Shown in pieces: positions 16,139 to 24,825 of a stretch of 64,000 nt of DNA; position 1 is the first letter of the stretch; the number at the start of each line of letters is the position of its first letter. The position numbers and the translations under genes are program-made. Origin of the DNA: Pseudomonas putida (GTDB lineage Bacteria > Pseudomonadota > Gammaproteobacteria > Pseudomonadales > Pseudomonadaceae); assembly GCF_028682475.1 (NCBI RefSeq), contig NZ_JANHLE010000001.1:1-64000 (forward strand), written 5' to 3'. The notes beneath the pieces were generated by a model that saw only the letters and a list, made by a program, of their open reading frames with translations, had not been told where the DNA came from and did not search any database.

Positions 16139-18463
16139 TCAGAGGTTCGCCGACGCAATCCGGTTGTTGTCCCGCGCCTTCTCAAGCTTGATGGCGATGA
16201 ACTTCGAGGTTGGCGTGAATGTGCGGTCGCCGTAGCTTTCCAGCGGCACCAGTGGATTGGTCTCCGGGTAGTACGCTGCGGCCTGGCCGCAGGGAATGTC
16301 GTAGGCCACCAGGGTAAAGCCGCTCACGCGGCGCTCGCGGTCATCCTCCCAGAGCGACACCAGATCGACTTTTTCACCGGGTTCAAAGCCCAGGCGGCGA
16401 ATGTCCTGCTCATTGGCAAAGATCACTTCACGCAAACCAAACACCCCCCGATAACGGTCATCCAGACCATACAAGGTGGTGTTGTACTGGTCATGGGAGC
16501 GCAAGGTCTGCAGCACCAGATCGGGCTTGTCGCCACGCGCCAGCACCGCCTCATTGATCAGTTGCTCAGGCAACAGGCTCGGGGTGAACCGGGCCTTGCC
16601 AGACGCGGTATTCCACTGCCGTTCGGCGGCGGCGTTACCCAGATGGAAGCCACCGGGATACTGCAAGCGGGCGTTGAAGTCTTCAAAGCCGGGAATAATG
16701 TCGGCAATCAGGTCACGGATGCGGCTGTAATCGGCCACAGTCCAATCCCAATCGATTGGCCGGTCACCCAGGGTGGCCTTGGCGATACCGGCGATGATCG
16801 CAGGCTCCGAGCGCAGCAGCGACGAGCGCGGTTTGAGCTGGCCGTAGGAGATATGCACCATGCTGAAGGTGTCTTCCACGGTAACGCCCTGCGGGCCTTC
16901 AGCCTGCACATCGATTTCGGTGCGTCCAAGGCACGGCAGAATCAACGCATCACGGCCGGTGACTAGATGCGACCGATTGAGCTTGGTGGCGATGTGCACA
17001 GTCAGCTCGCAGTTGCGCAAGGCGTCGTGAGTGCGCGGCGTATCCGGCGTGGCCTGGGCGAAGTTGCCGCCCAAGGCGATGAACACCTTGGCACGTTTTT
17101 CCTCCATCGCCTGGATCGCCAGTACCGCGTTATGGCCATGCGCGCGTGGCACCTGAAAGCGAAAACGCTGCTCCAGGGCATCAAGCAGCCGCGCGGGCGG
17201 TTGCTCGTCGATGCCCATGGTGCGGTCTCCCTGTACGTTGCTGTGACCGCGCACCGGCGACAGCCCGGCCCCCGGTTTGCCGACGTTGCCGCGCAGCAGT
17301 TGCAAGTTGATGATTTCCTGCACGGTGGGCACCGAATGGCGGTGCTGGGTAACGCCCATCGCCCAGCACATCACCACCCGCTCGGCACGCCGGTACATGC
17401 GCGCCGCCAGCTCCAGCTCGGCCAGGCTCAGGCCGGATTGCTCGACGATGTGCGCCCAGCGGGTGGCATCGACCTGCGCCAGGTACGCATCCACGCCCGA
17501 GGTATGCTCGGCAATGAAGGCATGGTCGAACACCGCCGGTTCGCCATTGACCTGGGCCTCACGCTCCCACTTGAGCAGGAACTTGGCGATACCGCGCATC
17601 ACCGCCATGTCGCCGCCCAAGGCAGGCCGGAAGTACGCGGTGTTGGTCGGCTCGGAGCCATTGCTGAGCATTTCGAAAGGATGCTGCGGATGCTGGAAAC
17701 GTTCCAGGCCGCGCTCCTTGAGCGGGTTGAAGCAGACCACCTGGGCGCCACGCTTCACCGCTTCGCGCAGAGGCTCCAACATGCGCGGGTGGTTGGTACC
17801 GGGGTTCTGGCCGATGACGAAAATCGCATCCGCCTCCTCCAGGTCGTGGAACACCACAGTGCCCTTGCCTACCCCGAGGGTTTCGCCCATCCCTACGCCA
17901 CTGGCCTCGTGGCACATGTTCGAGCAGTCGGGGAAGTTATTGGTGCCGAAGGCCCGCACGAACAGCTGGTAGAGGAACGCCGCCTCGTTACTGGCGCGAC
18001 CGGAGGTGTAAAACTCAGCCTGGTCGGGCGAGTCGAGGCCGTTGAGGTGTTGAGCGACCAGGGTAAAGGCCTCCTCCCACGAGGTTTCGACGTAATGATC
18101 GGTGACCGCGTCATAGCGCATCGGGTGCGTCAGGCGGCCCTGGTATTCGAGCCAGTAGTCGCTCTGCCCGGCGAGCGCGCTGACGCTGTAGCGGGAGAAG
18201 AACGTCGGGTCGACAGCGCGACCGGTGGACTCCCAGTTGACCGCCTTGGCACCGTTCTCACAGAACTTGACCATGCCATCTTCAGGCGACTCGCCCCAGG
18301 CGCAACCCGGGCAATCGAAGCCGCCGTTCTGGTTGGTCTTGAGCATCACCCGCAGGTTCTTGAAGGCATTCTCACTGCCCAGCCAGCTCTTGGTAACGCT
18401 TTTCAGCGCGCCCCAACCGGCTGCCGGGGCATTATAGTTTTTGATGTGTTCGTCTTGACTCAC
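16139..18463 (-). CDS. FdhF/YdeP-type molybdopterin oxidoreductase
   Basis: 774 residues. An N-terminal cysteine motif (CPGCAWGESPE followed by FCENG) can hold a 4Fe-4S cluster. The molybdopterin-binding core follows (YTSGRASNEAAFLYQLFVRA, FVIGQNPGTNHPRML, LLRGNVGKPGAGLSPVRGHS), then a C-terminal cofactor-closing domain (LRSHDQYNTTLYGLDDRYRG). There is no Tat signal, so it is cytoplasmic. The physiological reaction of the YdeP family is not settled; it is linked to acid resistance in E. coli. The gene diverges from moaA, and their shared promoter region carries LysR-type sites. Confidence 0.88.
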   Translation of the reverse strand: MSQDEHIKNYNAPAAGWGALKSVTKSWLGSENAFKNLRVMLKTNQNGGFDCPGCAWGESPEDGMVKFCENGAKAVNWESTGRAVDPTFFSRYSVSALAGQSDYWLEYQGRLTHPMRYDAVTDHYVETSWEEAFTLVAQHLNGLDSPDQAEFYTSGRASNEAAFLYQLFVRAFGTNNFPDCSNMCHEASGVGMGETLGVGKGTVVFHDLEEADAIFVIGQNPGTNHPRMLEPLREAVKRGAQVVCFNPLKERGLERFQHPQHPFEMLSNGSEPTNTAYFRPALGGDMAVMRGIAKFLLKWEREAQVNGEPAVFDHAFIAEHTSGVDAYLAQVDATRWAHIVEQSGLSLAELELAARMYRRAERVVMCWAMGVTQHRHSVPTVQEIINLQLLRGNVGKPGAGLSPVRGHSNVQGDRTMGIDEQPPARLLDALEQRFRFQVPRAHGHNAVLAIQAMEEKRAKVFIALGGNFAQATPDTPRTHDALRNCELTVHIATKLNRSHLVTGRDALILPCLGRTEIDVQAEGPQGVTVEDTFSMVHISYGQLKPRSSLLRSEPAIIAGIAKATLGDRPIDWDWTVADYSRIRDLIADIIPGFEDFNARLQYPGGFHLGNAAAERQWNTASGKARFTPSLLPEQLINEAVLARGDKPDLVLQTLRSHDQYNTTLYGLDDRYRGVFGLREVIFANEQDIRRLGFEPGEKVDLVSLWEDDRERRVSGFTLVAYDIPCGQAAAYYPETNPLVPLESYGDRTFTPTSKFIAIKLEKARDNNRIASANL

Positions 18464-18827
18464 CAGGGTACTCCTCGATATGCACGCAGAGATTAATTAA
18501 TCTCAAGGCAAGGACAGCGCTACGGCAAAATAAAACCGGGATATAAACAACCATTCGCCGGACACTATCTGCCTTCCCGTTTTATTTACCCTTTCAGGCT
18601 ATTGAGCCTGTTCCGACGCGTCCAATCGAAAGTAATTACAAACCGATCAAAACCGTCTATCACCGCCAGAAGCCACAGAATACGGGGCTCACAGCAGTGA
18701 TAGACGACACTTATCAATTAGTCACTAAAAGCAATTTGACGTCACTCCCGCAGCTCCCTATGCTCGATACAAGGCACCATGATTATTTAATTTATTTGCA
18801 CCCCATGCGTTCACCGCAATAACCGAC
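18464..18827. other. Divergent control region between ydeP-like gene and moaA
   Basis: 364 bases without a protein gene. It contains CGTCCAATCGA (18619-18629), a perfect nine-base inverted repeat GTCTATCAC/GTGATAGAC (18655-18663 with 18697-18705), and the block CACTTATCAA-N2-AGTCACT (18708-18726). The same two outer blocks recur, in the same order and orientation, between moaB and the LysR gene. Confidence 0.75.
18698..18716. promoter_or_regulatory. LysR-type box TGAT-N11-ATCA upstream of moaA
   Basis: TGAT, eleven bases, ATCA: the T-N11-A pattern recognised by LysR regulators. It is about 110 bases upstream of the moaA start and overlaps one arm of a nine-base inverted repeat. The nearby LysR gene at 21610 is the best candidate binder. 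Confidence 0.55.
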
Positions 18828-19859
18828 ATGAAATTAAAAGAGGTAATCGCAACCGTGAATGCAAACGACACTACATTGGTCGATGGCTTCAATAGAAAGA
18901 TTGATTACCTGAGGATGTCGGTGACTGATCGTTGCGATTTCCGTTGCGTCTACTGCATGGCTGAAGACATGCAGTTCCTGCCGCGCCAACGCATTCTGAC
19001 CCTTGAAGAGCTGTATCAAGTGGCCGAGCGCTTCGTCGCCATGGGCACCCGCAAGATCCGCCTGACCGGCGGCGAGCCGCTGGTACGCAGCGGCATTGTC
19101 GACCTGTGCGCACGCGTCGCTGCCTTGCCGGGCTTGCGCGAGCTGTGCATGACCAGCAATGGCTCACAACTCGGTCGCCTGGCCAAACCCTTGTTCGATG
19201 CCGGGCTGTCGCGCCTGAACATCAGCCTCGACAGCCTCGAACCGCAGCGCTTCAAAGCGCTTACCCGCACCGGCGATCTGCACCAGGTCATCGCCGGTAT
19301 CGACGCCGCACGCGCAGCCGGCTTTCGCCGCACCAAACTCAATTGTGTAGTGCTCAAGGGCCGCAACGACGGCGAGATCAATGACCTGGTACGCTTTGCC
19401 ATCGACCGCGAACTGGACATTTCCTTCATCGAAGAAATGCCCCTGGGGGTCATCAGTGAGCACCAGCGCAGCGAGTCCTACTGCTCGAGCGATGAAGTCC
19501 GCGCGCGCATCGCTGAGCAATTCACCTTGATCGAATCGGCTGAATCCACCCAGGGCCCTTCACGGTACTGGCGCCTGGCCGAAGCGCCGCAGATTCGCAT
19601 CGGCTTCATTTCGCCCCATAGCCATAACTTCTGCGGCAGCTGCAACCGCGTGCGCCTGACGGTCGAAGGCCGTTTGTTGCTGTGCCTGGGCAACGAGCAC
19701 GCCAGCGACCTGAAGCAGGTGATGCGCGCGCACCCCGGCGACAGTGCCCGGCTGGACAAGGCCATTCGCGACGCCATGACCCTCAAGCCCTACCGTCACC
19801 ACTTCGACGTCAATGGCGACGTGCAGATCCTGCGCTTCATGAACATGACCGGCGGCTAA
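18828..19859 (+). CDS. moaA: GTP 3',8-cyclase MoaA
   Basis: 343 residues. MoaA is a radical-SAM enzyme that, with MoaC, converts GTP to cyclic pyranopterin in molybdenum-cofactor synthesis. The N-terminal cluster motif is CDFRCVYC (Cys 36, 40, 43), with [12 protein letters not shown] and LNISLDSL following. The C-terminal second cluster is in [19 protein letters not shown]. The terminal GG-like end is present (MTGG). ATG at 18828 was kept; a GTG nine codons later sits behind AGAGG and is an alternative. It is one of perhaps several moaA copies, apparently dedicated to the divergent molybdoenzyme. Confidence 0.93.
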   Translation: MKLKEVIATVNANDTTLVDGFNRKIDYLRMSVTDRCDFRCVYCMAEDMQFLPRQRILTLEELYQVAERFVAMGTRKIRLTGGEPLVRSGIVDLCARVAALPGLRELCMTSNGSQLGRLAKPLFDAGLSRLNISLDSLEPQRFKALTRTGDLHQVIAGIDAARAAGFRRTKLNCVVLKGRNDGEINDLVRFAIDRELDISFIEEMPLGVISEHQRSESYCSSDEVRARIAEQFTLIESAESTQGPSRYWRLAEAPQIRIGFISPHSHNFCGSCNRVRLTVEGRLLLCLGNEHASDLKQVMRAHPGDSARLDKAIRDAMTLKPYRHHFDVNGDVQILRFMNMTGG

Positions 19860-19869
19860 CGGAACCCTG

Positions 19870-20769
19870 ATGATCGTTCACCCCAAACCCAACCTGCTCA
19901 ATGTCCTGATCTCCCTCAAAGGCTCGATAGCCAAGCGCATCGCCCGGCGCACAGTCATGGTCACCGCGCTGGCGTCGCTGATCGTCCTGATCGAGAACCA
20001 GCACCCGGCGCTGTTTTCCCGGGTCAACGCCACGCCCTTCACTTTGCTCGGCATCTCTTTGTCGATTTTCATGAGCTTTCGCAACAACGCCTGCTACGAA
20101 CGCTGGTGGGAAGGCCGCAAAGCCTGGGGGCAGGTGATCATCGAAATACGCTCGTTCATTCGCGAAAGCTGCATCATCACCGATCGGCAACTGCGCGAAA
20201 GCCTGCTGCTGAATCTGTGCGGTTATGCCCATGCGCTGAACGCCAGGTTACGGGGCGAAGACGAACAGCACGTCGCGCGCAAATGGGTGCCTGATGTATC
20301 TGCCCTGCCCGCTCACAACATCAGCGATGCAATCCTGCAAGAGACAGGCAGGATCTGTTCGCGTCTGGCCGAAGAAAACACCATCAGCGAATGGCGCTAC
20401 ATGGCACTTGAGCAACGCTTGCATGGGCTGTCCGAGGCCCAGGCCGTTTGTGAGCGGATCAAAAGCACACCCTTGCCCTTCCCCTACACCTTGCTGCTGC
20501 ACCGCACGATCTACATCTTCTGCGTGCTGCTGCCGTTCGCCATGGCCCAGCCGCTGGGTTGGCTGGCGCCGATCTTCACGGCGATTGTCAGCTACACCTT
20601 CTTCGGCCTGGACGCCATCAGCGATGAGCTGGAAGACCCGTTCGGACACGATGAAAACGACCTGCCTACCGATGCCATGGTGCGTACGATCGAACGGGAA
20701 ATTCTCTCAGCGGCAGGTCACACCGACCTGCCTGCGCCCCTGCAGCCGGTGGATTTCGTCCTCAGTTGA
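19870..20769 (+). CDS. Bestrophin-family ion channel (YneE-like)
   Basis: 299 residues. It matches the bacterial bestrophin/UPF0187 family: RTVMVTALASLIVLIE first helix, FMSFRNNACYERWWEGRKAW (the highly conserved NxxYxRWWE block), and late helices ending in FGLDAISDELEDPFGHDEND, the acidic conserved cluster. Bacterial members form pentameric channels. The start lies ten bases after moaA, so co-transcription is very likely, which is an unusual partner for a cofactor gene. An anion or other small-ion route related to molybdenum use is only inference. Confidence 0.9.
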   Translation: MIVHPKPNLLNVLISLKGSIAKRIARRTVMVTALASLIVLIENQHPALFSRVNATPFTLLGISLSIFMSFRNNACYERWWEGRKAWGQVIIEIRSFIRESCIITDRQLRESLLLNLCGYAHALNARLRGEDEQHVARKWVPDVSALPAHNISDAILQETGRICSRLAEENTISEWRYMALEQRLHGLSEAQAVCERIKSTPLPFPYTLLLHRTIYIFCVLLPFAMAQPLGWLAPIFTAIVSYTFFGLDAISDELEDPFGHDENDLPTDAMVRTIEREILSAAGHTDLPAPLQPVDFVLS

Positions 20770-20823
20770 CGGTATCGGGTAGCAGCAGCCCGCTCCCACC
20801 GGCAAGCCTGCACCCACTATTGT

Positions 20824-21369
20824 TCATTGACCCTGGCGCGACCCGCACAGATTGCCGGGCTTGAGGTGGGCAACAAAGTTGCAGGGACGGTGACGGGCAT
20901 CGAGCTGCTCAGCCAGGATGCCTTCCCACGCCGTGCGGCAGGCACCGGTCGAGCCCGGCAGGCAGCACACCAGCGTGCCATTGGCCAGCCCGGCCAAAGC
21001 GCGGGTCTGCACCGTGGAGGTGCCGATGTCGAGGATCGACAAGGCGCGGAACAACTCGCCAAATCCGTCAATATGCTTGTCGAGCAAACAGGCCACCGCC
21101 TCGGGAGTGCTGTCGCGGGCGGTAAAACCGGTGCCACCGGTCACCAGCACTACCTGCACCTGATCGTCGGCGATCCAGGTCGCCACCTGCGCACGGATTT
21201 TGTAGACATCGTCCTTGAGCAACTCACGAGCCACCAGGCGATGGCCCATTTCCACCGCGCGAGTCGCCAGCAATTCGCCAGAGGTGTCGGTGGCAAAAGT
21301 GCGGGTATCACTGACGGTCAGTACGGCGATGTTGATCGGTACGAAAACCGCATCCATTTTCACACTCAT
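20824..21369 (-). CDS. moaB: Molybdenum cofactor biosynthesis protein B (MoaB)
   Basis: 181 residues. MoaB/MogA-family proteins adenylylate molybdopterin before metal insertion. Motifs are AVLTVSDTRTFATDTSGELL at the N-terminus, LVTGGTGFTARDSTPEAV, and LPGSTGACRTAWEGIL, the MPT-binding loops. It converges on the moaA-bestrophin unit and diverges from the LysR gene. The sequence upstream has strong palindromes that probably bind that regulator. Confidence 0.92.
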   Translation of the reverse strand: MSVKMDAVFVPINIAVLTVSDTRTFATDTSGELLATRAVEMGHRLVARELLKDDVYKIRAQVATWIADDQVQVVLVTGGTGFTARDSTPEAVACLLDKHIDGFGELFRALSILDIGTSTVQTRALAGLANGTLVCCLPGSTGACRTAWEGILAEQLDARHRPCNFVAHLKPGNLCGSRQGQ

Positions 21370-21434
21370 GTAATAGCCTCAGGGTCGAAGAGTAATCTTC
21401 GGGGAAACTAGTGACTAAAACAAAAGCCGTCCAA

Positions 21435-21459
21435 TCGATAGTTCACAACATTCTATCGA
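21435..21459. promoter_or_regulatory. LysR-type box, perfect seven-base arms, N11 spacer
   Basis: TCGATAG and CTATCGA flank eleven bases. It lies about 65-90 bases upstream of moaB and on the moaB side of the divergent region. Symmetry and spacing fit a LysR dimer site. Confidence 0.6.
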
Positions 21460-21493
21460 CACCCTCTATTGGCAAAACACCACAACCACCCGC

Positions 21494-21514
21494 TTGATCG
21501 ACCGCACTTATCAA
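21494..21514. promoter_or_regulatory. LysR-type box TTGAT-N11-ATCAA
   Basis: Five-base arms around eleven bases, about 96 bases upstream of the LysR gene. Aligned with the box upstream of moaA it shares CACTTATCAA and AGTCACT at the same spacing. It is a likely autoregulatory site. Confidence 0.6.
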
Positions 21515-21609
21515 CCAGTCACTCATACTCATTGGACGCACTTTTGCCCTGCGAGTAGGGTTGCGTAACCGCACTATGCTCAACCCCATACCACTTGCCA
21601 GGCCGCGCC

Positions 21610-22497
21610 ATGGACATCAAACAACTCAAGTTTCTCATCGCCCTGGATCAGACCAGACACTTCGGCCAGGCCGCTGCGCTGTGCCACATCACCCAGCCGA
21701 CGCTGTCCATGCGCCTGCGCAACCTGGAGGACGAACTGGACCTGGTGCTGGTGACGCGCGGCCAACGCTTTGAAGGTTTTACTGAAGCCGGTGAACGCAT
21801 CCTGGCCTGGGCCCGGACCCTGCTGGCGGCCTACGACGGCCTGCAGGCCGAAGCGGCCAGCTGCCGCGGGCAGATTGTCGGCAACCTGCGCCTGGGGATG
21901 GTGCCGCTGTCGAGCATCAACCCCATGAGTTTTCTCACGCCCCTGGCTCAGCGCTATCCAGAGCTGCATTTCCAGCTCTCGTCGCTGAGTTCGGAGCAGG
22001 TCATCGATGGTTTGAGCCGCAACCAGCTCGACCTCGGCATCTGCTATCTGGACCAGATCAACACCAGCTTCTTCGAGGTCATCGAACTGGGCGCTACCAG
22101 CATGGGCCTGCTGTACGACACGCGCCACTACCACTTTGACCAGCCCGAACTGCCGTGGGAGGCAGTCAGCGATATCCCCCTGGGTATGCTGTCCAAGGGC
22201 ATGCACTACCGCCAATCCGTCGACCTGAGTTTCAGAAGCCGCGGCCTGCACCCGCAACCGGTGCTGGAGAGCGACTCCACCTACCAGCTGATCCAGGCGA
22301 TCTGCGCCGGCATCTGCTGCGCGATCATGCCCCTGCAAAGCGGCCTGGATGAGTTAAGCGAGCACATCCGCATCGTGCCGATTGTCAGCGCCAGCGTGCA
22401 TGCACCAATCGGCCTGTTGCTGCGCCGCAGCGAACCGCGTTCGGCCCTCGCGGAAAAGTGTTTTGCCGAAGTAAAAGCACTGCTCGACAGCCACTGA
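21610..22497 (+). CDS. LysR-family transcriptional regulator
   Basis: 295 residues starting MDIKQLKFLIALDQTRHFGQ. The N-terminal helix-turn-helix (FGQAAALCHITQPTLSMRLR) and the C-terminal effector domain (GNLRLGMVPLSSINPMSFLT; MHYRQSVDLSFRSRGL; AGICCAIMPLQSGLDEL) are typical in order and length. A TTG five codons upstream is a less likely start. It diverges from moaB across a region with two T-N11-A boxes, and the same pattern lies before moaA. It probably controls molybdenum-cofactor genes, itself and the downstream permease. The effector is unknown; molybdate, a purine or a formate-related signal would fit. Confidence 0.88.
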   Translation: MDIKQLKFLIALDQTRHFGQAAALCHITQPTLSMRLRNLEDELDLVLVTRGQRFEGFTEAGERILAWARTLLAAYDGLQAEAASCRGQIVGNLRLGMVPLSSINPMSFLTPLAQRYPELHFQLSSLSSEQVIDGLSRNQLDLGICYLDQINTSFFEVIELGATSMGLLYDTRHYHFDQPELPWEAVSDIPLGMLSKGMHYRQSVDLSFRSRGLHPQPVLESDSTYQLIQAICAGICCAIMPLQSGLDELSEHIRIVPIVSASVHAPIGLLLRRSEPRSALAEKCFAEVKALLDSH

Positions 22498-22526
22498 CAG
22501 TCTTCACTGCCAAGTGATGCATACAC

Positions 22527-22556
22527 TTGACTGTATTTGTATATACATGCTCATAT
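22527..22556 (+). promoter_or_regulatory. Sigma-70 promoter with palindromic operator in the spacer
   Basis: TTGACT and TCATAT are separated by 18 bases. The spacer contains TGTATATACA (22538-22547), a perfect ten-base palindrome. A repressor bound there would block RNA polymerase. It precedes the NCS1 permease. Confidence 0.5.
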
Positions 22557-22632
22557 CTGCTGACGTCGCCCGCCCTGCGTCCGGCCGGTGACTCGACCGC
22601 TCGACAACAACAATATGCGGAGATCCTCAGCA

Positions 22633-24054
22633 ATGACCCAGGCCAGCGCCTCGCGCAGCAAGCCCCTGATCGAGCGGCGCTCGATCGACTATATCCCGGA
22701 AAACGAACGACACGGACGCCTGTACAGCCAGTTCACCCTATGGCTGGGAGCCAACCTGCAGATCACCGCAATCGTCACCGGGGCCCTGGCCGTGGTGCTC
22801 GGCGGCGATGTGTTCTGGTCGTTGATCGGCTTGCTGATCGGCCAGCTGGTCGGCGGCGCGGTCATGGCCCTGCACGCAGCTCAAGGGCCCAAGCTAGGCC
22901 TGCCGCAGATGATTTCCAGCCGGGTGCAGTTCGGGGTCTATGGCGCGGCCATCCCGATTGCGCTGGTGTGCCTGATGTACCTCGGTTTCACCGCCACCGG
23001 CACGGTGCTGTCCGGTCAGGCGATTGGCCAGCTGCTCAGCGTCAGTGACAGCACCGGAATCCTGATCTTCGCCGGGGTGATCGTCCTGGCCACGGTGTTC
23101 GGCTACCGCATGATCCACTGGATCGGCCGGGTGGCCAGCGTGCTGGGGATCATCGCCTTCGTCTACCTGTTCAGCCGGATCATGGTCATCAGCGACATCA
23201 GCGTGCTGCTGCAGAACCGTCACTTCACCTGGGCCTCATTTTTGCTTGCGGTGTCATTGTCAGCGTCCTGGCAGATCTCCTTCGGCCCCTACGTAGCGGA
23301 CTATTCACGCTACCTGCCAAGCCGCACCTCATCGTTCAAGACCTTTCTCGCCGCAGGGCTTGGCTCGGTGGTCGGCTCCCAGGCGTCAATGGTGCTCGGG
23401 GTGTTTGCCGCGGCCATTGCCAACGGCCAGTTCTCCGGCCGGGAAGTGGCCTACATCGTCGGCCTCGGTGGCACCGGTGCCACTGCGGCGCTGCTGTATT
23501 TCAGCATCGCTTTCGGCAAGGTGACCATCTCCACCCTCAACTCCTACGGCAGCTTCATGTGCATCGCCACCATCATCAGTGGCTTTCGCGGGCATATTGA
23601 AGTCAGCCGCCGCCAGCGCCTGTTGTTCGTCCTCGCCATTGTCGGCGCTTCGACCCTGATCGCCCTGCTCGGCCAGCACTCGTTCCTCGCGGCATTCAAG
23701 TCGTTCATCCTGTTCCTGCTGACCTTCTTCGTGCCCTGGAGCGCGGTCAACCTGGTCGATTACTACTTCATCACCAAGGAACGCTACGACGTGCCTGCGC
23801 TGGCCGACCCCAATGGCCGCTATGGACGCTGGAACATGCCAGGCATCATCGTCTACACCATTGGCGTGCTGGTGCAGATGCCGTTCATTTCCACCAAGCT
23901 CTACACCGGTCCGATGGTTGCCCACCTGGGCGGTGTCGATGTGTCGTGGATCATCGGCCTGGTGGTACCGAGCGTGCTGTATTACCTCGTAGCCCGTGGC
24001 AAGGCGGCCCAGGCACCGGCACGGATGATCCTGCCCGAAGCGACCCACTCCTGA
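22633..24054 (+). CDS. NCS1-family purine/cytosine permease
   Basis: 473 residues with about twelve membrane helices. NCS1 features include ERHGRLYSQFTLWLGANLQI near the N-terminus, AVSLSASWQISFGPYVADYS (the YVADYSRYLP conserved stretch), and VDYYFITKERYDVPALADPN. The family takes up nucleobases, hydantoins and related compounds with H+ or Na+. The start was placed at MTQASASR, with GCGGAGA upstream; earlier GTG and ATG codons are possible. It follows the LysR gene but has its own promoter-like sequence. Substrate not determinable. Confidence 0.87.
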   Translation: MTQASASRSKPLIERRSIDYIPENERHGRLYSQFTLWLGANLQITAIVTGALAVVLGGDVFWSLIGLLIGQLVGGAVMALHAAQGPKLGLPQMISSRVQFGVYGAAIPIALVCLMYLGFTATGTVLSGQAIGQLLSVSDSTGILIFAGVIVLATVFGYRMIHWIGRVASVLGIIAFVYLFSRIMVISDISVLLQNRHFTWASFLLAVSLSASWQISFGPYVADYSRYLPSRTSSFKTFLAAGLGSVVGSQASMVLGVFAAAIANGQFSGREVAYIVGLGGTGATAALLYFSIAFGKVTISTLNSYGSFMCIATIISGFRGHIEVSRRQRLLFVLAIVGASTLIALLGQHSFLAAFKSFILFLLTFFVPWSAVNLVDYYFITKERYDVPALADPNGRYGRWNMPGIIVYTIGVLVQMPFISTKLYTGPMVAHLGGVDVSWIIGLVVPSVLYYLVARGKAAQAPARMILPEATHS

Positions 24055-24066
24055 GCCGAACCCTCG

Positions 24067-24094
24067 GTTGCCCACTGTCCTTGCGGTGGGCAAC
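24067..24094 (+). terminator. Hairpin after the NCS1 permease
   Basis: GTTGCCCAC and GTGGGCAAC form a perfect nine-pair stem with a ten-base loop, just after the permease stop. There is no T-run, so intrinsic termination would be weak. Confidence 0.5.
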
Positions 24095-24179
24095 AACCGT
24101 TCGGCGCCCCAATCAATAACGACATATTTTTATGCTGTAATTGATCTTGTAGGCCACTTCACCTGTCGAGGGTACTGCC

Positions 24180-24812
24180 ATGAAGATCAGACTGTCGGTT
24201 GTGCTGCTGCTTGCAGCCTTGTGTGCGCTTCCTACCTTGAGCCCCGCGGCTCAATACGCTACTCCGCCAACCGAATCCGCAGCCCTGAGCACCCGCCTGG
24301 CCCTGCGTGACCTGTGGGTGGAGCATATTTTCTGGATTCGCAATTACGCCATCGCCAATCAGGCCGGTAATCGCCAGGCGGCCGATGTTGCCAGCCAGGA
24401 AGTGGTCAGCAACGCTACCGCGATTGCCAATAGCATTGCCCCGCTGTACGGACAGCCCGCTGCCGACCAATTGCTGAAACTGCTTGCCGGGCACTGGGGC
24501 GCGGTCAAGCAGTACAGTGATGCCAGTGTCAGCCAGTCGGCCTCCGCCAAGCAGACGGCGGTCAACGACCTGACCAGTAACGCCAAAGCCCTGGCCAAGT
24601 TTCTCGCCACGGCCAACCCGAACTTGCCGGAAGCAACACTCAACACCATGCTCGCCGCCCATGGCGGTCACCACATCGCGCAGATCGACGAACTCGGGAA
24701 AAAGGACTACAAGGCAGAAGCCGCTACCTGGAAACACATGCGTGAGCATATTCTCGGCCTGGCCGACGCCTTGACGGCAGCGCTGGTCAAGCAGTTCCCG
24801 GACAAGTTCTGA
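24180..24812 (+). CDS. Secreted helical-bundle protein of unknown function
   Basis: 210 residues with a clear signal peptide (MKIRLSVVLLLAALCALPTL, cleavage near LSPAAQ). The mature part is predicted almost entirely helical. It carries periodic His and acidic residues: LRDLWVEHIFWIRNYAI, GHWGAVKQYSD, LAAHGGHHIAQIDEL and KHMREHILGLADAL. Four helices with inward-facing His/Glu would suit metal or heme binding, but this is inference. It is followed 13 bases later by a SufR-like regulator, so the two form an operon. I do not recognise a named family. Confidence 0.75.
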   Translation: MKIRLSVVLLLAALCALPTLSPAAQYATPPTESAALSTRLALRDLWVEHIFWIRNYAIANQAGNRQAADVASQEVVSNATAIANSIAPLYGQPAADQLLKLLAGHWGAVKQYSDASVSQSASAKQTAVNDLTSNAKALAKFLATANPNLPEATLNTMLAAHGGHHIAQIDELGKKDYKAEAATWKHMREHILGLADALTAALVKQFPDKF

Positions 24813-24825
24813 GCGAGGTCTGTCG

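Larger units (their letters stand above)
21370..21609. other. Divergent control region between moaB and lysR
   Basis: 240 bases with CGTCCAATCGA (21428-21438), TCGATAG-N11-CTATCGA (21435-21459), TTGAT-N11-ATCAA (21494-21514) and CACTTATCAA-N2-AGTCACT (21505-21523). The first and last blocks are shared with the ydeP/moaA region. No gene lies here. Confidence 0.75.

Noticed and set aside
16139..18463. Assignment of the YdeP-type protein as a true formate dehydrogenase
   Set aside because: It lacks the Sec/Cys context [10 protein letters not shown] and matches the YdeP group, whose reaction is unsettled.
21494..21514. ANR/FNR site reading of TTGAT...ATCAA
   Set aside because: The spacer is eleven bases; ANR/FNR sites need four. 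The T-N11-A pattern fits LysR instead.
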